Part shown: in pieces, positions 24,518-35,986 of the stretch
Numbering within the stretch: position 1 is the first letter of the stretch
How the letters are laid out: every line of letters begins with the position of its first letter
Origin: Chimonanthus salicifolius
Lineage: Eukaryota; Streptophyta; Magnoliopsida; Laurales; Calycanthaceae
Assembly: GCA_013350335.1 (NCBI GenBank)
Contig: CM023540.1
Span: 32,405,175-32,469,174 of the forward strand
Reading direction: 5' to 3'
DNA: 64,000 nt
Notes under the pieces: model-generated
The model's input: only the letters and a program-made list of their open reading frames with translations
The model's database searches: none
Told to the model about the DNA's origin: nothing
Program-made: the position numbers and the translations under genes

Positions 24518-25760
24518 TTTTTTTTTTCAAAACGAGGTGTCAAGGTCTTTTAGAGCATTTGACTAATGTTTGGGGCATATAGAAACCTTCCTATTCACAC
24601 ACATCGGATAGAACTATTGGAAATGATCCTTTTGTGTTGAGAGTGAATTGAACTGAAGGTCTCCCGCATCCCAGAGAGATTCCAACTCAATGAATGATTC
24701 ACACCGTGCACAAGTGAATGTGTTGGTAATGTACATGTCCAAATGATCAATGCCCTCTGGCTGGAATGAACCGGTGTCGTTCGCCGAAAATCTGTCCAAC
24801 AAGGGCGTGCTGGATGGGCTACCTCGGATCATAGAACCCTGTCCACGGGCGAGAATGCTGTGGCTGTTTTTGTACAACTGATCAGTTCCCTCTCTCTCTT
24901 GCAGACATGTCACAGGCTGGCCTTGTGGGGATGTATCATTAGAACTTATGAAACCCAGTATTGCTTCTTCATCTGCATTAAAATGAACGCGAAAGCTCAT
25001 CACTTTTCAGGACATAGGCTAGGTGAAAAGATAAGAAAAATCAATGGTTGGTATGTGCTTTGATGATTTTAATGTATAGACTACTTACTTTGAGATGGTC
25101 TGGAAGCAACTTGTCGAACTGCCAAGTTCTTACATAACATCACCCACTTGTTCTTACATAACATCACCCACTTCATGAGACTAACCACCTTCACCCACTT
25201 CATGAGACTAACCACCTTGGTTTTCTGATTCTCAGAGTCGCCTAAATTGTCATGAGGATCAATTATTAATTCATTCACAAACTCAGAAATGGAGCCGAAT
25301 GATTCATTTCTGTTTGCAGAACGCAGTGAAATACTGAAAGCTTTGCCACTGTCAATGCGCGCAAGATTAAATGATGGCAGCCGACCAATGCCCTGTTGCT
25401 GGGTGACATCAAATCCCTCCGACATGGGTGTGCTGGATGGGCTACCATGGATCATACAACCTGGTTTACAAGAGAGAAAACTGTGATTATTGTACATAAG
25501 ATTAAAGCTTGGTATGGGGAATTGATTTGCATGCGGTACTTTCTCAATGTAAATATGGGTTACTATTCTATTTTACCCTATGACATTAATTCATCAATGA
25601 CAAATCAAAAACAAAATGAGAGAGTAACCTCATTTGCATAATTCGGTGCTCTCTTTGGAAGAAGGTTCAGGCTTACAAATGAATTTCCATTGGTATGGGC
25701 TTTGATGACTTTATTCTTAAGTACACTTACTTTGACATGGTCTAGGCATGGAAGCAACTT
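24437..25760 (-). repeat. Tandem duplication of about 0.65 kb covering the last exons of copy B
   Basis: Two diverged units match in exon and intron. One unit ends near 25090 and the next near 25760. Shared landmarks on the plus strand are GGCTTTGATGACTTTATTC (25697) versus TGTGCTTTGATGATTTTAAT (25057), then ACTTACTTTGA(G/C)ATGGTCT, then GATGGGCTACC with GATCAT. A further match, CATCACCCACTTGATGACAC, is at 24451. The duplication multiplied a coding cassette in which exons are phase 1 at both ends, so frame was preserved. Confidence 0.7.
24518..24661 (-). mobile_element. SINE copy that supplies the 3' end of copy B's coding sequence
   Basis: This copy matches the SINE at 26596-26725. It has a T-run at 24519-24531 (poly-A of a minus-strand element), then GAGGTGTCAAGGTC, TTAGAGCATTTGACTAAT and TGTGTTGAGAGTGAATTGAAC. 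The last 16 codons of copy B, including its stop at 24614-24616, lie inside this homology. Confidence 0.65.
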
Positions 25761-28700
25761 CTGGTGTTGCCTCTTCATCGGCATGGAATTCAATGCAAAA
25801 TGCTCTAATCAGGACATAAGTAACCATGCATATTTAAGGGGGTTAAATTTGGGTCAAATACTCAAAACTGGATAAAGCCCACACTCGATCCACTTTCTAG
25901 ATGTAGGATAAGAAGTGTTAATAAAAGTCCCACATTGCCGATGGACTTTTGAAATATGAGGTTTATAAGCACATGGACACCCTCTCCTTTCAAGCCGGTT
26001 TTTAAAGATGAGTTTTACTCATGTGTTTAACATGATATATGAGTAAGGTACCACAGCAATAGGTCAGGTTCATAACTCCAGCCCTATATAGAGGGGAAGA
26101 GCCGAGTGTCTCCAGCCCTATATAGAGGGGAAGAGTCGAGTGTCTCCAACCCTAACGTTGAGGTGGAGTGTCAGCAAAAATCTCACATCACCAATGGACC
26201 TTTGAAATGTAAGGTTGATAAACACATGGGCACCCTCTCCTTTTAAATCAGTTTTTAAGGATGAGTTCTATTTATATGTTTAATAAAAAGAGTACAAGAC
26301 ATATGCTAGGAAGACCCAGCTATAATCAAAAGGAACACCAAGAAAATAGGTAGACAGCAACACACTAATATGCAGAAAGCCTAAAAACCCATTTCTCATA
26401 GGTTGTATTTTTCAAATTTTCAAATTTCGAGATATTCATTTACAAGGAATGCATGTAGAGGAGAGACCAGATGGTCATATTGCTAGGACCTGCTCATTTG
26501 CCATTTTTTAACGAATACTTTATATTTTAAAATTTTAACATTTATCTAAATAAATAGTGAAGATGCATGCCTTAACCCTGTATATCATCAAGTCTTTTTT
26601 TCTTTTTAAAGACCAAGGTATCCAAGCCTCTTAGAGCATTTGACTAATCTTTAGGACATATGCAAACGTCCCTATCTACATACACCGAGTAATACTATCC
26701 CTTTGTATTGAGAGTGACTTGAACCTATATCATCAAGTCTCTTACATGTGATTATTCTCTTCTTTTACATACTTAAAGGTGCCATCAAGTCTCTTACATG
26801 TGATTATTTCTCTTCTTTTACATACCTACAGGTGAGAGGAAGTAAATCAATGCTTGATTCTTAAGGTTGCTTACTCTGATGGACGTTTGAGAGAGGATCT
26901 GATGGTTCTGGGATGGAATTAACTCCTGGTGCAGGGCATGGCACTGGGGGCCTAAATGACTCCTTACTGTAGTCAATGATATCTTCCTGATGCCTGTACG
27001 CCCGTTCTCTCAAATTTTCCACCAACATCTGTCAACAGAAAGAAAGTTTGCTTTTAGATTTGTAGTATTACTATCTTATAATAATAGTAGTAAAGGAATA
27101 AAACATTTCAGAAGTCAAGTTCCATCAAATTTTCATTAAGCAGTCACATGGATGTTGCAAAATCTGATCCAAGCGCAAGGGCCATCAGGTCATTGCCCAA
27201 CGCCCTAATAGAGCAGTTATTAGAATAATCTCAATCGGTTGGGATTTAAATCCCTGATCAAACAGCAGAAGCCCAAACGAGCCAATCAAACAATCACACA
27301 AATATACACGAATTTAACATGGTTCGGCCAAAGGCCTAATCCACCAAACCAAATCTTTCACTAAATCAAAAAGAGATTACAAAGTTTCCCAACCCAAAAC
27401 TCTCTCTGATTTTCTCAGAGATTCTCTCTCAAAACCCACATCCACAATACCATACGTGACTCCCTTTTATAAAGTTTCCCAAGTGACAGTACAAGTCGGT
27501 TTTTACTAAGTCAATCCCAAAATAAAAATACTAGAGAGGTCGGTGGGGAAGAGAAGAAGACAAGCTGAGCTTGGACTCCTAGTCCTAGTTAGACTAGGCT
27601 CTAAATCGAACCACACCCAACACAATCAACTAATCTTTGTGAGTTTCCATGTATAAATAGAAGATCTACGAAATACTCGTACCCTTGACCAAAACGCCAA
27701 ATGAATATAAATTATGAGATACGAGGAAGACCTTTAAAATTTGATGAGAGGAAAAAAAAGGACAGGGTGATAATGATTTTAATTTATGAAAAGGGTAGAA
27801 TGAAAGAGTGATACTCAAAAACTATCTATTTCACTTCAATTAAAATGGACTCCACTGGTTGTAAAAACAATTGATATTTCAATCAAGTTTCTTGCACTAC
27901 CGCCCAACCCTCTACTTCTAACATTAATGTTTTCCAGTAGTCCTGAGTTCGATTTCTACTACACCTCAAAAGGTCACTCCTCATAGAGTTACTCAGTGAA
28001 TGTAGGTAGGGAAACTTGCACATATCTTGAACATTAATCGGGTGCTTTAGAAAACCTACACACTTTGATCATAAAAAAAAAAAAAATTACTGAAAGGGCA
28101 ATGCTTACCTTCTTATCTAGGGTGAGACTTTCCGAGGCCTGTGGACAATGACAACCATCAAATATTACCTCAATAACCTGGTAGATGCAATTGAGAATGA
28201 GCATAACTTTCCGGTCAGCACTCAAGTACATGTAACGCTGCCTCTCATCTAAAGGACACTTCCAAGCATGTTCCTCTGTTTCTTTCCACTTCTTCTTTTG
28301 CACCTTGCACTCCTCATGAATCTATTTGCATAGAAAGGATAATTTTACTATTAAGCTGTACCTGATAAACGTAATTAAAGCAAACTAAACTGATTTAGAA
28401 GTTTTTTTTCTTTCTATTTTCCTCATTAAAGTACTTTTACAAAAACGTTACATTTGGATTCGATTCTTGTCATTCAACAATTGCTATGTAATCTAGCCTC
28501 ATGTCTGACCATGAATACGGATGTTTTGTTATTTGCTTCAAAATCTATACAAAAATTAATAAATCATTGTCTTAACTTCACAAGCCAAGAAAACTTTCCT
28601 CTCTTGTACATTAGATTTTTCTAGGGGAGAGATCCTCCTACGGGTATTTTGTGTAATCCGATACGGATTTTACTGTATTGCCTATTTTGCCCTTCGAATC

Positions 28701-31700
28701 GACTTGTCGAAACCTTCGAATCACTTACTGCAAAGGGTTTGGTGAGTCAATTCGAAAGGTAAAATGGGTCAGGTTTTCGAGAGAGTCTTTCTTCTATAAA
28801 AATAATGGACAAGAGTTCAACTAGAAGAAAATAAAGTCAAATGTTTCTCTTACTCTGTGAAGCTGGGACTGATCAGTATCGGTAACCAAGAAACGCAACA
28901 GCTGCTGCACTGTTACTATACCCATTTTAGCCAACGTTTCGCACAAGGGACCCTTTTTACGTATATGGTTCAGACGCCATATATCGTCCCCCAAGGATGG
29001 AATTTCATGCTTTTGACTCCCTGAAATAAATACAGCAATCAAATATATAATCAGAAAAAATTAGAATCGAACTGGTGGGCATGAGTTCTCCAACAAACAA
29101 TGGTCTTCTCTTTGTTGACTTTATTGGAATAAAGTCCCAAGCTTCTTAAGAAATTATGAAAGATTTGTTAATTTATGTGACTCAGTTAGAGAAAGATGGA
29201 CTTTAGACAAAAAAAAATAATCCACTTTATAATAGAGCAAAGTTTGGAAAAAAGCCTAAATTATATGATGTTGCAAATGATACTTGATTCATATTTTTTT
29301 TTCTTTCTTTATTAAACTTTTCCTGAGAGATGAAAATCTAAATATTTGGAATGAAAGGTGAATTACATGTACAACAAATTTTATCCAAACCTTCAAATGA
29401 AAGCCTGATCAAAATCAAGTGTTATAATTTTAAGGATGCCTATCGATTTTGACTACAAAAATCATATACTTTCAATTTGATTTTTGGGATGAAATTTGTT
29501 ATACATGTAAGAATTTTTTTTATATTTCAATCCGTCCAGTTGACCTTTCACTATTCTACCAAAAATATAAAAGTAGAAAAAAATTATAATGATTTGAACT
29601 TATTAACTAATTTATGTTTTACTTTAACGGTTGTTTTAATTCAATAATTTGATAATAAATAAAACCCATACTTTATAGAAAACACAATTTAATAAGTTTT
29701 TTTTAGTTAAATATTTCATACAAAATACTTGCTTTCAGATTTACATTCAGGCTCGAGCTTTAATCAAGATTAGATTGTCATTTCACTTTGTAATCGGGCT
29801 CAGACTTTTCACATGATAAAATGGCTTGGGCTTGACACAACTTAAGCCCGACCTAAGCCACATGGACATTTGATCCCATGAAAAACAAATTATTAAATTC
29901 AGCTATTGGTGCTAACTGTAGATATATGGGATACATTGCTATGAAGATACCAATGGTGAGGAAGAAGAAAAGCCCTTCTGTAAAGTAGATATTTAGGTTA
30001 TAAGGTTTAGGTGGATTTTTTATTTTAATATAGGCATACCTTGGAAAAAAAACCTCTGTTTATTTTCAATATTCTCAAAAAAAACTCTATTTTTATAAGT
30101 TTCTTAAAAAAATAAAAAAGCCATTTCTATCTCAACTCAGCATATGCTTCATGAATTAAAAAAAAAAGTAAAAAATAAAAACACTTGTCTATAATCGATT
30201 AATGACTCTAACAAATATGGCTGAAACTCGGATCGGGTCAGGTCAAATTTCAATAAACCAACTCAACCCATGTCAAAATTTATTGAATCCGATCTGACTC
30301 GACCTGAATTACTGATCCGAGTTACTCAACCCAACCCAACTCAAATTTTTTATTGTTGTGTTATAACTTGATGCAATCGGATCAGATCGGGTCGAGTCGA
30401 GTTGATTTTAAATTTCTCAATCCGACTAGACCCAAATTTCATACGGATTTTATTTTTCCTAACCCAACTGGACTTGAGATATACAAATACATAACCAAAA
30501 CCCATTGATTTTTTGGGCCGGGTCATACGGGTCAAGTTAAAATCCAACCCAAGTTTCACCCCTACTAACACACAATGAGAGGACAGAAATAATATGGGAA
30601 AGCATCTGCTGTAAGAAAGAAAGATACTTACATTCTCCTCTTTGATGTTTTACAGCGAAAGCTTCACTTCTTGCTTCTTTTATTCTTCCTCGAATGCCCT
30701 GCCCTGCCACAACTCTGGCCCCCAACTTAAACTTTCCTCCATTTTTTGCCAAAATGGAGGAAACATCTGTAAATTTTATGTTACGAATTTCACCAGCTCC
30801 TTGATTCAATGAAATACGTGATTTTCCTACCAGCAATGGCCCTTTATCAACTCTTTCACGAACAACTTTATCATCAAATTCTTTTTTTGTCCAATCTTCA
30901 CTGTCAAAATCACCTTCAAGGGCCAGTACCTCTACCTCTAATGTAGATAAAGGACCGGTGGTCACCTTCTCTCTGGAATTGCCCCTGCAAATAGCTATTT
31001 GAATGGGGAATAGTGTTCGGTCTGTGAAGATTTTGTTCGGTAAGCTATTGTTGAAGCATAATTGTAGACCCATTTGAGCAGGTGCATGAATGTGATCCTC
31101 AGGGCTACACCAAAATTAAAAAGTTTAATGCCAGTGCTACTCTCTTTTGAAGGCTGAGAATAAACTAAGAAGAAAATCAAAGCACTCAACTCTCAAAAAT
31201 GCAAGAATGTACAAGACTTTCCTACACATGGACAGAGCCAAGCCTTTGGCGCTTGGTTTTTTTTTTTATGACCTAGCTGTCCAAAGCTCTTAAAATATTC
31301 GATTAATCTTCAGAGTATATGCAAGCCTCCCTACTCACACACACTAACTCTAAGAGTAGTGATCTTTTGGAGTGGAGTGACAATCAAATTTCTGGATTCC
31401 TCACATCACTCCAACCCTTGCTTAAGTGAGGTGCAAAATGGACACAGAGCTTAAGTGAGGGCTTAAACACAATTAAAGAGATGACTCATCACATAATAGA
31501 CCATTGTTGCTAACATCTTGATAGCCAATCTATGGCTAATTAGATAACATGCTCTAATACCAAAGATTCAATACGTCAAACCTCCAAAGCTAATAGAAGG
31601 CAGAAAATCATGCTCTTTATCCTCTCCCATATTAGGCCCAACTCACTCCACTATACATGTGGCAAGTCATTAATGAATCTCAACACATATAATACAAAAT

Positions 31701-34211
31701 ACATATGTCATAATGATACTTCAATTAGGTGATGGATATCATTCATATCATTGAGATATTTGAACACTCTTAGGACGTTACTATTTAAAAAAAAATGTAC
31801 ATTCCATTTTGATTCTTTCCTATTTATAGAGGCTTGTAATTTCTATAAATTCAGTGGTTAATGAGAGACGCATGAGCCATTTTGCCCAAACTTCCACAAT
31901 GACAACCACACAAAAAGGATAATGATAAAATCTTTCAATCAATTAGAGCCAAGCACATAGAAATAATAGTAAAATTTGTGGAAAAACAAATACCTAGCAA
32001 CCGTGGGAATACACTTTCGATGTGAAGGTCTCTGCCAAAATATGGAAAAGACCATATCAAAATTTAGAAACTTGAAAGATATTGTTCCAAAGATCAATAA
32101 ATACTACATTTTGGCACATAATGTTATTGGCTTGTCAGAGAGAGAGAGATCTATTTTATATAATCAGTTCAACAACATTAACACTGCCATTATTCATTAA
32201 TTGGTTCAATTCAGACTAATATGCATGTCTCAAATTGTTGTTGTCAAGGACTTGACCGTCTTGTGCCCAAGTCCACAAGCACATTGCAAATCATTAATGA
32301 ATCTCAATTATTCAGGCTTAAAGAAAACTCTAACTCAAAATCATTTACATAAAAGGAGTCATGTTTTAGTTAGCCGTTGTGTCTCCAAACTTCTAAAGAT
32401 GTGGATCACCTCCTAATTCATTGTCATTTCTCATCGATACCATATAGTTTTATCTTGGACCTAGTTATTATTCAGTGTACTATGCCTTCTTCCGTTGCTC
32501 AACTTTCTTTTATGTGGTAGATTTTAATACTCTCACTAGATGCTCAGTTTCGTAGTTTCTTGCTTTATTTGCCATTTTGTGAAGTATTTGATGGGAACAC
32601 AACAATCGAGTGTTCAGAAACTATTTGAAAAGTCCCCGTGATATTTGCCCTCGGATCATAGCCAAATGCGTAGGTTGGGCTTCTTCTCTTGTGGATTTCC
32701 AATATAGTTCTACGTATGAGATTTTGTGTCTAGAAAGAGTGCATAGGCCTATCCTAGCTTATTGTTTGTTTATGTGGATTTTACCCACTAATGCTTTTGG
32801 GATTACGGGTGTATGGAGTTGAGGATTTCTTTCTTTGTTTATTATTCTTTGTACAGTTTCTTTGCACCTCTAGTGTCTTATTATTAAAATTCTGATTTAC
32901 TGAGTCAACTCAAGCCAATGGGATATCAAATTAGGTGAGTCAGGCCAATTTTAGGAAATCATGATAAATAGAAAAACAGAGAAAACTTCTCATATTGATA
33001 GATTCAAGTTGAGTTAAAAAAATTTAAGTTTTTAGAAAATGAAACCCGGCTTTCTCTGGTGAACTTTATTTGGGGTTAAGATCCTTAATCATAGATCCAA
33101 ATTCTAATTTGGATCTTACCTAGGAGAATTGCAGACCTCGTCCTGCATATTTGCAATACAGTAAGCTATTCAGACCCTATTAACAATCAAAATGCTCGAA
33201 AAGCAGGATTTGAATTCAACTAAGCCTCTGTCAGTGCCTTCCTTTTCCACTAACGACAATTTAGATTAGGGCTGGAACTCGGGTTGGGCAAGGTTAGGTT
33301 TTAATAAACCCAGTCCAATATATGTCAAAATTTATTAAATCCGGCCAGACTGGACCTGAATTGCTGACCCAAATTACTCAACCCGACTTAATCCGAATTT
33401 TTTATCCGAATGTTGTTTTATAACTTGGTACACTCGGGTCTACCCGGATTACGTCCGATCGAGTCGGGTTGATTTTAAATTTCTCAACCCAACCCGACCT
33501 AAATTTCATGCAAGTTTTTATTTTCCCAACCCAACCCCATCCGAAAAATACAAATATATAACCCAAACCCATTGATTTCTCGGATCGGGTCATGCGGGTC
33601 GGATTAAAACCCAACCCAAGTTTCACCCCTAATTCATATCAATCAAAAGCACAAACTAAAAAGCGGAAAAGAACATTATTCTACCTACCAGCAGCTCAAA
33701 AATGGGACCCGGAATGGCGTTCATATACCTCAGCCACTCAATGATTGTCATCACATACCTAAAAAAAAAAAAAAATCTCTGAGCAGACAAACAGATAAAC
33801 AGTAATGGTTATTGGCCCCCTGTTTTTTAAAACAGAGGCAATCCTACTTGAAATGGCAAAAATAATAACAATTTCTTATTTATTTGATTAAAGGTCACTG
33901 CTTTTCTACTTATAATAAAGCTATATAAAAATTAAAGTGCGAGAATCGATATCTTGCTTTGTAATCTTTGAATTCTACTAATGTTTTTTCTTTTTTTGGC
34001 TAATGAATCTTATGGAATCTTCATTTTCCAACTATCTGTAGTTAGAAGAATCTACATCTACTTCAAAAACTACTTTCACAATCCAAACTCACTACTGAGA
34101 AAATCGGTTCGTTTCTTACCACTTCAGGCACTTCCGCCGGTGAGACGGATCCAACTTCGGAAGCTTCCGCCGGTGAGACGGATCGTCCACGTCCAACCTT
34201 CTCTTCGTCAT
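24614..34211 (-). CDS. CBP60: CBP60 family protein, tandem copy B, 679 aa, ten exons
   Basis: Diverged CBP60-like transcription factor. Exons in transcript order: 34120-34211, 33689-33758, 31994-32031, 30632-31104, 28854-29020, 28109-28321, 26875-27028, 25731-25802, 25089-25460, 24614-25002; 2040 nt in frame. Exon 3 is only 38 nt and lacks the usual VREEVE motif. The central block in exon 4 has WTKKEFDDKVV, FTDVSS and KEARSEAFAVKHQRGE. Exon 5 carries LGDDIWRLNHIRKKGPL; exon 6 matches the copy C CBP60 region only loosely; exon 7 has LVENLRERAYR. Exons 8 and 9 are phase 1-1. Exon 10 contains a fused copy of the same cassette (ADEEA..., GSPSSTP...), and its tail derives from a SINE. The canonical basic C-terminal helix is missing. 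All frames are open, so I see no sign of a pseudogene, but expression is unproven. Confidence 0.8.
25915..26290. repeat. Two diverged 120-bp direct repeats and a 34-bp tandem pair
   Basis: The copies begin near 25925 (AGTCCCACATTGCCGATGG) and 26176 (ATCTCACATCACCAATGG). Both run through ACATGG(A/G)CACCCTCTCCTTT to GATGAGTT. Between them, a 34-bp unit with CTATATAGAGGGGAAGAG occurs twice at about 26086-26153. The CCCACAT...TTATAA-type sequence resembles parts of plant LTRs, but no element limits could be set. The repeats lie in the copy B intron between exons 7 and 8. Confidence 0.5.
26581..26740 (-). mobile_element. SINE with perfect 15-bp target-site duplication
   Basis: TATATCATCAAGTCT is present at 26581-26595 and 26726-26740. 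The 130-bp insert between them reads on the minus strand from GGTTCAAGTCACTCTCAATA (B-box-like start, so 5'-truncated) to an A-rich tail, seen as T-runs at 26596-26608. Related copies are at 24518-24661 and 31257-31395, with weaker ones near 35990-36150 and 44000-44130. It lies in the intron between copy B exons 7 and 8. Confidence 0.85.
26731..26834. repeat. 52-bp tandem duplication
   Basis: CATCAAGTCTCTTACATGTG starts at 26731 and again at 26783. Both copies continue with ATTATT(T)CTCTTCTTTTACATAC. The first copy overlaps the right target-site duplication of the adjacent SINE, so this duplication involved pre-insertion target sequence. Confidence 0.7.
27255..27625. mobile_element. LTR-like fragment
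   Basis: The sequence has the look of a solo LTR: TGATCAAACAGCAG at the left, an ACATGGTTCGGCC stretch, and CACCCAACACA at the right. I could not find a 5-bp target-site duplication or a primer-binding site, so this is tentative. It lies in the intron between copy B exons 6 and 7. Confidence 0.3.
27900..28087 (+). mobile_element. SINE-like unit ending in a poly-A run
   Basis: A B-box-like GAGTTCGATTTC at about 27945 is followed by about 120 bp and a run of A at 28073-28086. It ends just downstream of copy B exon 6. No target-site duplication was identified, and the head is not clearly tRNA-like. Confidence 0.35.
30208..30573. mobile_element. MITE of the GGGTCGGGT family in copy B
   Basis: The insert is 30217-30564. 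The left end has GGCTGAAACTCGGATCGGGT and the right end, on the minus strand, TAGGGGTGAAACTTGGGTTG. Flanks are CTAACAAAT (30208) and CTAACACAC (30565), a 7-of-9 match for a 9-bp duplication. The interior is dense in GGGTC/GACCC-type motifs. It sits just downstream of exon 4 of copy B. Confidence 0.65.
31257..31395 (-). mobile_element. SINE copy, same family as 26596-26725
   Basis: A T-run at 31258-31268 is followed by GACCTAGCTGTCCAAAGCTC, ATATGCAAGCCTCCCTACTC and a tail of TGGAGTGACAATC. This matches the other copies in order with some divergence. It lies in the intron between copy B exons 3 and 4. No clear target duplication was seen. Confidence 0.55.
33267..33631. mobile_element. MITE of the GGGTCGGGT family, second copy in copy B introns
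   Basis: The left end is TAGGGCTGGAACTCGGGTTG and the right end, on the minus strand, TAGGGGTGAAACTTGGGTTG. The interior closely parallels 30217-30564 (AATTGCTGACCC, CAACCCAACCCGAC, CATTGATTTCTCGG). No convincing target duplication remains. It lies between exons 2 and 3 of copy B. Confidence 0.65.
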
Positions 34212-34974
34212 CTCACAATCAAAGAAAGCAAGCGAACCAGAGAGCGTTGACGGAGACGAGACCTGAGCTGATTATATAGAGGGAAGCGAGTTTCAGTGAA
34301 ACTTGAATGAAATGGATATGATATTAAATAAAACAATATTTTTACAAGACAAACCAAGCTTTAAAATTTAAGTGAGTCACTCGTGACTCGTTTAAATTTT
34401 AATAATGAGTTAAGTTATTTCACATAACAACTTCATCAAAGAAAATTAAACATTTTCAAAATTACATTTGTAAAAAATGATTTTTTTTAAAAAAAAAATT
34501 GTATGTAATTTAAGAAAAAAAACTTGACAGCTTACGATTAGCCCTATCTCAACCGTCTAATTTACTCAATTTAAATCTGATATCCATACTGAGACAAATA
34601 TCTTTTAAATTTTTAAATTAAGACCATTTATTTATTTTGGGATTGTCCAAAAATAATTGTCACATTTATATTCGAGTACCATAAAGTGAGTTAAAAATGG
34701 ATAGATCACATAGAGTGCTAGTCTTATATAAAGAGTTCTTTGAAAAATACAGATATTTTAAACGAGACAATTAAAATAAAACAGGTATAGTATAGTTTAC
34801 GTAGCTGCACTCTGTTCAAAATGGTGCTTTATTTGTAGCGTCAGCAGATACCGCTCTTGTAATCCATATGGCAAAATAGTCCTTTATTTATACCGTGAGC
34901 AGATAGGACACTTGTAGTCCTTGTTTGAATAGGTTGTCTATAAAAATTATCAAGTAATATTTTTAAGGTTTTAA

Positions 34975-34979
<5 letters not shown>
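34212..34979. other. Copy B upstream region
   Basis: A TATA-like sequence on the minus strand (TATATAATC, near 34272-34280) lies about 60 bp upstream of the copy B start and could be its TATA box. The remainder is AT-rich and I see no other feature. Confidence 0.4.

Positions 34980-35028
<49 letters not shown>
34980..35028. repeat. (AT)n microsatellite
   Basis: An uninterrupted AT dinucleotide run of about 48 bp. The surrounding 35029-35600 has no gene. A SINE-like unit with TTCGATTCTC near 35110 is possible but unsupported by flanking duplication. Confidence 0.9.
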
Positions 35029-35031
<3 letters not shown>

Positions 35032-35606
35032 AGTGTAGAATTTAAGTATGAGGATTCTAAGGGTTGATTTGAAGGCTAAGACGCTCGTATCATAAAACAA
35101 AGTCTTAATTCGATTCTCACTCAACTCTTCAAGTAGCCAGTTTCTATTGAATTTCTCTTTGTCAATTTACTTGGGATTTCTCTCTGTCGACTTACCTATA
35201 GTGGATAAATTGACAGGTTGGACTCAAACATGTTAATCTTTTTATCTAGCCAGACGAGATGAAGGGATTAATCTTTTATCTTGCCGGACAAAATGTTCGA
35301 AGAGTTGTATGTTCCTCAGTCATACTAGAATTGCATTGTAATGTTGAAATAAATAAATGAAGATCTCTATCCTTGTCTTGGTTTCGCAATTGTATTGACC
35401 TCACTAGATGTAAATTTGGGGTAAATTTGAAATGCAACTCTACTTTGTGTCTAGATATAAAACTTAAGTGACTTTTGATTCATTTGATGTTGAACTTCGA
35501 CAAATTTAACATAAGAAAAATAGCAATTCTAGCTACTCTCCATTTCTTTCTTAAAAACAGCTAAATCACCTTTTATTTTTAGATAATTGCATTGTATCTA
35601 GGTCAA

Positions 35607-35695
<89 letters not shown>
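35607..35695. repeat. (TA)n microsatellite
   Basis: An uninterrupted TA run of nearly 90 bp. Its length probably varies between individuals and may be misassembled. Confidence 0.9.
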
Positions 35696-35699
<4 letters not shown>

Positions 35700-35986
35700 A
35701 ACCAAAACATGCAGAAAATTCAAATTAGCCTGACCCAAAAATTAAGCAAATGAAAATTTAAGATTGTTACTTTTTGTGCTTTTGTTTGGTAGTATTCTCA
35801 AAGTTTTAAGTAATGGGTCCCAACTCCCAAAAAATCCACCTCGGCAAATATTCATATAATCAAGATAAAAAGTAACCAATGGATCTAAATGAGCTTAGAA
35901 ATAGATGGGTGATCATAGCAATGGAATCGAAGGGTGAAGCTACATTAGCTAGGAAAAACTCACATACCATTTTGAAACAATTATAT

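Noticed and set aside
25605..25793. 62-codon ORF overlapping copy B exon 8
   Set aside because: In that frame the join to exon 9 meets a stop at once. The frame with ADEEA continues properly.
34980..35695. AT arrays considered as an origin or matrix-attachment signal
   Set aside because: Simple microsatellites. Nothing in the sequence supports such a role.
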